Below, one piece after another: positions 19,863 through 25,718 of a stretch of DNA of 25,718 nt. The translations under genes and the position numbers were made by a program. Positions within the stretch are counted from its first letter, which is position 1; every line of letters starts with the position of its first letter. Source of the stretch: CAZLQR01 sp964404095 (GTDB lineage Bacteria; Patescibacteriota; Microgenomatia; UBA1406; GWC2-37-13); the NCBI GenBank assembly GCA_964404095.1, contig CAYOIN010000014.1, positions 1 to 25,718 on the forward strand, written 5' to 3'. A model generated the notes under the pieces. That model saw nothing but the letters and a program-made list of their open reading frames with translations. It was not told the DNA's origin and made no database searches.

Positions 19863-20543
19863 ATGGTACTTGCAGTAAGGGAAATATCTAAGTCGTTTGG
19901 TTCGAAGGCGGTGTTGCATTCACTTCATTTTTCGATGCGACGTGGAGAGGTTATCGGTTTTCTTGGTCTCAATGGCGCTGGGAAAACCACCACCATGAGG
20001 CTCATCACTGGCTACCTGAAAACGCACACCGGAAGTATTTCTGTGTGTGGGCTTGACCCTGTTTATCAGCGCGCGGCAGTTTCGAAGGTTGTTGGGTATC
20101 TTCCAGAAAATAATCCGTTGTATGGTGATATGACCACAAAGGAGTATCTTGATTTTATCGCCCAGGTAAAAAAACAACCATCATACGAAACATTGGTAAC
20201 TGCTGTTGGAGTTCGAACCGTACTCCAGAAGAAGATTGAGTCCTTATCTCGAGGGTATCGCCAACGCGTTGGGTTGATTGCGGCAATGATGGGAGAGCCG
20301 GATCTGTTGGTGCTCGACGAGCCAACCTCTGGTCTCGATCCTATCGAGCAGGATAAGATTCGCGAGATCATCAAGAAGAACGCAAAGAAAAGCGCAGTGC
20401 TTTTTTCTACCCATCTCTTATCAGAAGCAGAGGATATTGCAACTCGACTCATCATACTGCATAAAGGGAAGATTGTGTTTGATGGGAAGAAACCAAAAGG
20501 GAAAGGTGCGGTCGAGCGATTATTTAAACGATTAGTTGCGTAA
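19863..20543 (+). CDS. ABC transporter ATPase, GldA-like
   Basis: 226 residues from ATG 19863, two bases after the SOD stop. Walker A GLNGAGKT at 35-42, signature SLSRGYRQRVGL near 121-132, Walker B LLVLDEPTSGLDP, and switch His in STHLLSEAED. It groups by sequence and by neighbours with the GldA/ABC-2 exporter ATPases that pair with a six-helix permease and a GldG-type auxiliary protein. It would drive the permease encoded one base downstream. The substrate is unknown; the family is known for gliding motility in Bacteroidetes but occurs in many non-gliding bacteria. Confidence 0.94.
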   Translation: MVLAVREISKSFGSKAVLHSLHFSMRRGEVIGFLGLNGAGKTTTMRLITGYLKTHTGSISVCGLDPVYQRAAVSKVVGYLPENNPLYGDMTTKEYLDFIAQVKKQPSYETLVTAVGVRTVLQKKIESLSRGYRQRVGLIAAMMGEPDLLVLDEPTSGLDPIEQDKIREIIKKNAKKSAVLFSTHLLSEAEDIATRLIILHKGKIVFDGKKPKGKGAVERLFKRLVA

Positions 20544-20544
20544 T

Positions 20545-21246
20545 ATGAAGACAATATTTCTCAAAGAACTCAGGCATTATTTCTACAATCCCTTTGGGTA
20601 TATCGTGATCGTTGCAGCATCGTTGCTTGCGAACGCACTCTTTATCCGGGATATTTATGCGGTCGGACTCGTATCCATGAGGCAGTATTTTCTCATTATG
20701 TACTGGGTGTTTGTGGTGCTGATTCCAGCGCTCTGTATGCGAAGTTTTGCAGAAGAGCGAAAGACCGGTACGATTGAGTCGCTTCTTACCCTGCCACTTT
20801 CGGAGCGAACCATTGCATTTGCCAAGGCGCTGGCGGTGCTCACGGTGCTTGGAGTCGTTATGCTCGCAGGTCTCGTCATACCAATCTCATTCTCCTTTCT
20901 TTCTGGTCTTTATCTTCCTGAAGTACTCGTGGGGTATATTGGATTAATCGCAACCGCACTTCTGTTTATCTCGATCGCGCTCTATATTTCACTCAAAACC
21001 CCAAACCAAGTAACTGCCTTTTTCCTTTCTGCCGTTGCATTTTTCTTCATCTCAATTTTTTCTGTGGACATAGTCATTTCGTATATTCCTCGTTCCATAG
21101 CGCTCTTGATCGAACCACTGACGCCATACATGCAGCTTGAGCAGTTTGTACGAGGAATCATCGACCTCCGCGCAGTTTTGTACTTCGCAAGCTTCACCGC
21201 GGTCGGAATGTATGCAGTGATTAAGCAGTTAGAACATCGAGATTAA
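20545..21246 (+). CDS. ABC-2 type permease, GldF-like
   Basis: 233 residues from ATG 20545, one base after the ATPase stop. Six hydrophobic helices are visible. The loop after helix 2 contains RSFAEERKTGTIESLLTLPLSE, the hallmark coupling segment of ABC-2 permeases (E-E-R-x-x-G-T-x-E-x-L-L-x-x-P). It forms the membrane channel of the exporter with the preceding ATPase. The next gene starts one base after its stop, so ATPase, permease and auxiliary protein are made as one operon. Confidence 0.93.
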   Translation: MKTIFLKELRHYFYNPFGYIVIVAASLLANALFIRDIYAVGLVSMRQYFLIMYWVFVVLIPALCMRSFAEERKTGTIESLLTLPLSERTIAFAKALAVLTVLGVVMLAGLVIPISFSFLSGLYLPEVLVGYIGLIATALLFISIALYISLKTPNQVTAFFLSAVAFFFISIFSVDIVISYIPRSIALLIEPLTPYMQLEQFVRGIIDLRAVLYFASFTAVGMYAVIKQLEHRD

Positions 21247-21247
21247 T

Positions 21248-22678
21248 ATGAATAGACCCATTCCACAGAAGGTTCTCACCATACTCCTCGTCATTGTTTG
21301 TGTTGTGTTTAATCTTGTCATTCAGACCTTCCCGTTCCGGATCGATCTATCCAATGGGCGTGCCTACAGCGTTTCTCAGGCATCGAAGAACATTGTGGCA
21401 AAGTTGAAAAAACCGGTGCGTGTTACCTTCTTCGTTTCACGTACCATCCCGTCACAGTTGCAGTCGGTGCGAACAGAGATTGATACATTTCTGACCGAGT
21501 ATGCAGCACAGGCGGGTGGCAAAAATGTGATCTACAAGCAGCGCGACCCAGAAGTTGATGAGGCTGCACAAAAAGAACTGCAGAAATACTCGATACCGCA
21601 ACTGCAGTTTTCACAACAGGATCAGGATGCGTTTTCACTGCAAAATGCATACTTTGGTGTTGGTGTTGAGTACGACGGCAAGCGGGCCTCTCTCCCACAG
21701 GTGACCGATGTCCGAGATCTTGAGTACAACCTCACCGCAATTCTTTACACCCTCGGAAAGACGAATCTTCCGACAGTTGGCATCTATGGACTCGAGAATG
21801 CTACTGCGCAGCTCCAGTCCATCATGACGGCTTCGCGGCTCCAGTTTACAGTGCAGGAGACCTCTGCGATCGATGCCACCTCAAAGGCGATGATGATATT
21901 TGCGGATGGGTCGAAGGAGTATACCGATCAGGAGATTTCTGATATCGATCGATATGTGATGAGCGGGGGATCTGCAATCTTCTTTGTCGACGGCGTCTCG
22001 GTAAATACCGAGCTCTCGGCCACTCCTGCCAATCACCATCTTTTCGATCTCCTGCAAAAAATGGGTGTAACGGTGAAGCAGGAGCTTGTGCTTTCACAGG
22101 CGTCGGAGTTGGTCACCTTTGGCCAAGGTCAAAACGCCTTTCCAACGGTTCTGCAGTATCCATACTGGATCAAAACAAATGAATTTGCAAAGGACACAAA
22201 ACTCTCAAATATTTCGGTACTGGTCTTTCCGTGGACCGCACCAATTCGCACGAATAATAACGCAACTACGCTTGCATCGACCGAAGCACAGTCATGGACA
22301 CAGAGTTCAGATTTTACCATTCGACCTGATCTCGCTTCACAGGCGCGACCTCGCGCGTTTGCCTCATATCCTTTGGTCGCCGAGACACGATATGGTAACG
22401 GCACCGTCATGGTAATTCCTTCATCAAAGTTTATCCAGGATGCGTACTTGTCCCGAAGTAATGACAACCTTGAACTTGTGCTCAACACCCTCAACGAGTA
22501 TGCATCGGAAGGTGCGCTCACCGGTATCCGACGACGCTCTGTTGAGTACTACCCGCTTCCAGCTCTCGAGATTACGACCAAGAACATTCTTAAATATCTC
22601 CAGGTTGGGCTCGGATCCGTAGTTGTTGCGGTCATCGGGATTGTAGTGCTCCTTCGCCGAAGTCGATCTCAACGATAA
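21248..22678 (+). CDS. GldG-like ABC transporter auxiliary protein
   Basis: 476 residues. An N-terminal signal-anchor helix (about 10-27) is followed by RIDLSNGRAYSVSQASKNIVAKLKKPVRVTFFVS, the typical opening of the GldG/ABC-type uncharacterised auxiliary domain, then a large extracytoplasmic domain with LPTVGIYGLE and a DIDRYVMSGGSAIFFVDG segment like the DUF4350 fold, and a C-terminal transmembrane helix (about 450-469) with a basic tail. It is predicted to sit outside the membrane anchored at both ends, completing the exporter. The gltX promoter begins five bases after its stop. Confidence 0.9.
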   Translation: MNRPIPQKVLTILLVIVCVVFNLVIQTFPFRIDLSNGRAYSVSQASKNIVAKLKKPVRVTFFVSRTIPSQLQSVRTEIDTFLTEYAAQAGGKNVIYKQRDPEVDEAAQKELQKYSIPQLQFSQQDQDAFSLQNAYFGVGVEYDGKRASLPQVTDVRDLEYNLTAILYTLGKTNLPTVGIYGLENATAQLQSIMTASRLQFTVQETSAIDATSKAMMIFADGSKEYTDQEISDIDRYVMSGGSAIFFVDGVSVNTELSATPANHHLFDLLQKMGVTVKQELVLSQASELVTFGQGQNAFPTVLQYPYWIKTNEFAKDTKLSNISVLVFPWTAPIRTNNNATTLASTEAQSWTQSSDFTIRPDLASQARPRAFASYPLVAETRYGNGTVMVIPSSKFIQDAYLSRSNDNLELVLNTLNEYASEGALTGIRRRSVEYYPLPALEITTKNILKYLQVGLGSVVVAVIGIVVLLRRSRSQR

Positions 22679-22682
22679 CCGC

Positions 22683-22711
22683 TTGAGGTTGGATCGCGAG
22701 AACCATATAAT
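22683..22711 (+). promoter_or_regulatory. Promoter of gltX, leaderless geometry
   Basis: TTGAGG (22683-22688), 17 bp spacer, TATAAT (22706-22711), ending 6 nt before ATG 22718. Confidence 0.75.
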
Positions 22712-22717
22712 TGCTAC

Positions 22718-24121
22718 ATGCATGTTCGAACGAGAATTCCTCCATCTCCAACCGGAGAAGATCTTCACATTGGGAGTGTGTACACCGCTTTAATTAACTA
22801 CATCTTTGCAAAAAAACATGGGGGGGAGTTTATTGTCCGCATTGAAGACACCGATCGGACGCGACTGGTAAAGGGAGCAGAAGAGCGCTTTTTGCAGACG
22901 CTCAAAGATTTTGGACTGAACTATGACGAAGGGCCGGATGTTGAGGGGCCGGTAGGTCCATATCGTCAGTCGGAGCGGCTCGATATCTACCAACGGTATG
23001 TCAAGGACCTCGTCGAGCAGGGGAAGGCGTACTACTGTATCTGTACCAAAGACAGACTCGATAAGCTGAGAGACGCCCAACAAAAAAAGAAAGAAATTCC
23101 AAAGTACGATAAGCACTGTCTCGAAAAACAAGACGAGGTAAAGAAAAAAGTCGACGGTGGGGAGGCATATGTAATCCGGCTGAACGTCGCACCACATGTT
23201 GAGGTGGTGTTCAACGATCTTATTCGTGGAGATATTACCATCAACACCGACAACATCGACGATCAGGTGCTCATGAAGTCCGATGGGTACCCAACGTACC
23301 ACCTCGCCGTTGTGATCGACGATCATTTCATGAAGGTATCGCACATCATTCGAGGTGAGGAATGGATCTCGTCGACGCCAAAGCACGTGCTGCTTTACAA
23401 CGCGTTTGGTTGGGAAAAGCCGTTGTTTGCGCATCTTCCGCTCCTTCGTAATCCTGACAAATCCAAACTTTCGAAGCGAAAGAATCCGGTCTGGGCATCG
23501 TGGTATCTCGCGCAGGGATTTCTCCCCGCCGCGCTTCTCAACTACCTATCATTGATGGGATGGTCCCACCCTCAGCAAAAGGAGCTTTTTGATCTCGAGG
23601 AGTTCATGCGGGTATTTGATTTAAAGGATATGAAACCAGTAGGACCTGCATTTGACCCTGTGAAGCTTGAGTGGATGAACGGCATGTACATCCGTCAGAC
23701 AGAGGACAATGATCTCGTTTCGATGATAGTCGCCTACTACGAAACATACCGGAAACAGTCGCTTGATGTCGAGATGGTAAAGAAATCAATCCCGCTTGTG
23801 AAGGAGCGAATAAAAAAACTTTCTGACTATTATCCGCTTGCGGAATGTTATTTTGAACGACCGAAAAAGCACGAGCTAGAGCTGAAAAAATACGGGGATC
23901 TGATCAAAAAAATGCGTTCCGTTCTTGCAAAAATAACAGACTGGAGGGCAGAAACTATCGGACATGACCTTCAGAATCTCGCACAAAACGAAGGGGTGAA
24001 AAACAGCGAGTTTTTTATGGTGACACGTGTCGCGATCACCGGAAAGAAAATCTCTCCACCCTTGAATGAGACGATGGAACTCCTTGGGCAGGAAGAGTGT
24101 CTGGCACGACTACAGATGTAG
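22718..24121 (+). CDS. gltX: Glutamyl-tRNA synthetase
   Basis: 467 residues, normal length. Class I motifs: PPSPTG then HIGS at 17-20, and KLSKR at 250-254. It attaches Glu to tRNA-Glu, and in organisms lacking GlnRS also to tRNA-Gln for amidation by GatCAB; that cannot be settled here. A zinc-knuckle-like insert has Cys107, Cys109 and His133/Cys134, comparable to the Zn site of E. coli GltX. The C-terminal anticodon-binding domain is helical (from about 330). The start follows the -10 box by exactly 6 nt. The stop overlaps the convergent nuclease gene by 12 bp. Confidence 0.97.
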   Translation: MHVRTRIPPSPTGEDLHIGSVYTALINYIFAKKHGGEFIVRIEDTDRTRLVKGAEERFLQTLKDFGLNYDEGPDVEGPVGPYRQSERLDIYQRYVKDLVEQGKAYYCICTKDRLDKLRDAQQKKKEIPKYDKHCLEKQDEVKKKVDGGEAYVIRLNVAPHVEVVFNDLIRGDITINTDNIDDQVLMKSDGYPTYHLAVVIDDHFMKVSHIIRGEEWISSTPKHVLLYNAFGWEKPLFAHLPLLRNPDKSKLSKRKNPVWASWYLAQGFLPAALLNYLSLMGWSHPQQKELFDLEEFMRVFDLKDMKPVGPAFDPVKLEWMNGMYIRQTEDNDLVSMIVAYYETYRKQSLDVEMVKKSIPLVKERIKKLSDYYPLAECYFERPKKHELELKKYGDLIKKMRSVLAKITDWRAETIGHDLQNLAQNEGVKNSEFFMVTRVAITGKKISPPLNETMELLGQEECLARLQM

Positions 24122-24862
24122 ATTGTTCACCGACGCTCGATAGATGCAGTACTCACAGTCTGCATGGGGCATTGGAGGTTGTGAGTCGCTCAGGACTTCT
24201 TTCATTTCATACAATACTCCTTCAATCCATTGGTCCTTGCCCTTATAAGCAATGAGCTTTACATCAAACTCAAGTTTTCCGTCGAATGCAGCTCGATCCT
24301 TCTTACCATTTACATAAACAAAGTAACCAGTGTCAGAAATATCGAAACCATTATGACGGAACAGCCATTGGTAGATTTCCATCTGCCGTCGGTATTGGTT
24401 GTGCCATTTTGTATCTTCGAGCTGAACTTCACCTTGTTTGCTTGTTGCTTTATAGTCCACGATGTGTAGCTTCTTCTCCGCATCTTCCCAGATATCATCG
24501 ATGGCACCAAAGACCTCAAAGTTCGTCTGATGATGGAGATAGTTAATACCGGTAAAGTTCGCTCTCCAAACATCAATCTTTGGATGAGAGAATGGGATCG
24601 CATCAACTCCATATTTTTCTAGGAGGGGATGTTTTGTCTTCTTTGCTCGATGAATATCAAACTCCTTTTTCAAGAGCGTATCAACTGCGGAGTTTAAGGT
24701 AAATGGTGGCGTCGAAGGTTGGGAGATTCCTTTTCGATGGTCAAGCCATGAGCAGAGTGGGCAGTTCATAAACTGGTCAATCTTCGATCGGCTGATGCGA
24801 TACGGGGTCGCAGATGTAGGGTCAAACAAGATCTTTGGTCGCTTCGCGTAGGAATATGCCAT
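24110..24862 (-). CDS. PD-(D/E)XK nuclease with four-Cys (Fe-S type) site, Cas4/RecB-like
   Basis: 250 residues. The nuclease core is visible: GAIDD (Asp122), VDYKA with Asp136 and Lys138, and QMEIYQWLF (Gln160) as the RecB-type motif. Cys34 and Cys37 (NCPLC) near the N-terminus and Cys236 and Cys239 (CEYC) near the C-terminus bracket the domain, as in Cas4 and AddB/RecB-type nucleases, where such cysteines hold an iron-sulfur cluster. Likely a DNA exonuclease for repair or recombination. No CRISPR array or other cas gene is present here. ATG 24862 is supported by TACAAT ending 6 nt before it. Confidence 0.9.
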   Translation of the reverse strand: MAYSYAKRPKILFDPTSATPYRISRSKIDQFMNCPLCSWLDHRKGISQPSTPPFTLNSAVDTLLKKEFDIHRAKKTKHPLLEKYGVDAIPFSHPKIDVWRANFTGINYLHHQTNFEVFGAIDDIWEDAEKKLHIVDYKATSKQGEVQLEDTKWHNQYRRQMEIYQWLFRHNGFDISDTGYFVYVNGKKDRAAFDGKLEFDVKLIAYKGKDQWIEGVLYEMKEVLSDSQPPMPHADCEYCIYRASVNNLHL

Positions 24863-24868
24863 TCATGT

Positions 24869-24874
24869 ATTGTA
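24869..24874 (-). promoter_or_regulatory. -10 box of the PD-(D/E)XK nuclease gene, leaderless geometry
   Basis: TACAAT on the minus strand ends 6 nt before ATG 24862; it lies in the 14-base gap after the era stop. No good -35. Confidence 0.6.
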
Positions 24875-24876
24875 GC

Positions 24877-25718
24877 TTAATACATGAGCTCCTGCCAGTG
24901 CGGATCAACCTCGACACGGAGGTCGAGAAAAACCTTCTTATTAATGGCGAGCTCGATCTCCTTGCGCGCCATACTTCCCATCTCTTTAATCTTCCTTCCC
25001 TGAGCTCCGATAATCATTCGTTTGTACCGGTCATCGATGGTAAGAATGCGAGCTTTGATATACGTTATCCCATTATCACGATCGGCGATCTCATCCACGA
25101 TCGCAGTAACGGTATACGGAATTTCCTCTCCCATCTTCAGGAAGATTTTTTCTCTGATGAGTTCTGCAAGGAATGTTTTGCTGTCGATGTTGAGGAGGGG
25201 ATTCGTAATCGACCCGAATACGCCTCGGTTGGAATTCTCCTCAGGAAGTAGTTCAAAGATTTTATCAAGAAGTGGCTTTACATGTTTTCGATCAATTGCC
25301 GAGATCTTATACACATGTTCAAATTCATCCCGAAGAAATTCATACTGGGGAAGATATGTTTCTTCCTGAAGGTCTACCTTGTTTATGACGAGAATTTTTG
25401 GTTTATGAATACCTCGCACGATTCCCAACACCTTTGACTCTTCATAGTCGCGTCTTCGGGTGTGATCGACCATGTAGATCACTATATCTGCCACCTGATC
25501 AACGGCATGCATGGTCTGCATGTTAATTTTCTTTGAGAGCGTATCTTTAACCTTATCAAAAATCCCGGGCGTGTCGACAAACTCGATCTCACCTCGCTCA
25601 TCTTGATAGAGCGCGTGAATAGGGAAGCGGGTGGTCTGTGGTTTTGGCGATGTAATCGCTACTTTCTGCCCGATCAGATTATTGACAAACGTAGACTTCC
25701 CCACATTTGGTCTCCCGA
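24877..25718 (-). CDS. era: GTPase Era (5' partial)
   Basis: The frame stays open to the window edge, so the N-terminus is missing; the GTG at 25704 is an internal Val codon of the P-loop (GRPNVGKST), not a start. After G1 come PQTTRF (G2), FVDTPG (G3), INKVD (G4) and KISAID (G5), then the C-terminal KH domain with RMIIGAQGRKIKEMG. About 280 residues are visible, nearly the whole protein. Era binds the 3' end of 16S rRNA near the anti-Shine-Dalgarno and helps mature the 30S subunit. GAQG replaces the more common GKGG in the KH loop. The nuclease gene follows on the same strand. Confidence 0.97.
   Translation of the reverse strand, partial: GRPNVGKSTFVNNLIGQKVAITSPKPQTTRFPIHALYQDERGEIEFVDTPGIFDKVKDTLSKKINMQTMHAVDQVADIVIYMVDHTRRRDYEESKVLGIVRGIHKPKILVINKVDLQEETYLPQYEFLRDEFEHVYKISAIDRKHVKPLLDKIFELLPEENSNRGVFGSITNPLLNIDSKTFLAELIREKIFLKMGEEIPYTVTAIVDEIADRDNGITYIKARILTIDDRYKRMIIGAQGRKIKEMGSMARKEIELAINKKVFLDLRVEVDPHWQELMY

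Noticed and set aside
22790..23434. 214-codon open frame on the minus strand
   Set aside because: Antisense shadow of gltX with no recognisable domain and no promoter.
1..25718. Recoded TGA (Gracilibacteria-type code)
   Set aside because: TGA ends mscL, gap, HIT, alkyltransferase and other genes at tight ATGA junctions, and no TGA interrupts a conserved domain.
1..25718. CRISPR array or tandem repeat locus
   Set aside because: No regularly spaced repeats seen; the only repetitive coding stretch is the short Thr/Pro linker near 2430-2520.

Overview
The window looks like a chromosomal segment of a small-genome bacterium, most probably a member of the Candidate Phyla Radiation (Patescibacteria). 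This is inferred from three things: very dense packing with many 1-50 bp overlaps; short single-domain proteins and a pared-down housekeeping set (typA, trmD, gltX, era, clpB without its N domain); and glycolytic enzymes of unusual sequence. TGA acts as a stop (for example in the ATGA junctions at 5732, 12212 and 14652), so this is not a TGA-recoded lineage. I see no insertion sequence, prophage, integrase or CRISPR array.

Layout. 1-3099 (+): a cytochrome b5-like domain protein cut by the window edge, a two-helix membrane protein with conserved His, a three-helix membrane protein, a short-chain dehydrogenase, a GIY-YIG protein, a secreted and anchored protein with a Thr/Pro linker, and a small unknown. 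3100-4932 (-): typA with a long leader. 5146-6085 (+): DUF378 protein, MscL, pterin carbinolamine dehydratase. 6030-6506 (-) flavodoxin and 6545-7537 (+) class I aldolase start divergently. 7534-8070 (-) PH-like membrane protein and 8098-8724 (+) a possible deoxyribosyltransferase-like protein also start divergently. 8714-9630 (-): CutA and a secreted thermonuclease, divergent from tRNA-Pro(UGG) at 9675, which is followed by an alpha/beta hydrolase and a DUF192 protein. 11019-14212 (-): a carbon-metabolism block fbp-gap-pgk. 14257-15199 (+): HIT hydrolase, alkyltransferase domain, small unknown. 15196-17289 (-): N-domain-less ClpB behind a consensus promoter with a CIRCE-like operator. 17348-18384 (-): a Cys-His-Asp protein and yidD. 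18399-22678 (+): trmD, then superoxide dismutase followed directly by a Gld-type ABC exporter set. 22718-24121 (+): gltX. 24110-25718 (-): a Cas4-like nuclease and era, cut by the right edge.

How it works together. Aldolase, fructose-1,6-bisphosphatase, GAPDH and PGK cover the reversible central part of glycolysis/gluconeogenesis between fructose-6-phosphate and 3-phosphoglycerate (triose-phosphate isomerase is not in the window). The b5 and b-type-like membrane proteins, flavodoxin, SOD and SDR suggest some redox and oxygen handling in an otherwise fermentative-looking cell.

The most striking global signal is promoter architecture. In at least ten genes a TATAAT-like hexamer ends exactly 6 nt before the start codon, which puts the expected transcription start on the first base of the start codon. 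This implies widespread leaderless mRNAs, alongside a few clearly leadered genes (the DUF378 gene with a near-perfect Shine-Dalgarno, sodA, typA). Several divergent gene pairs share overlapping -10 elements.
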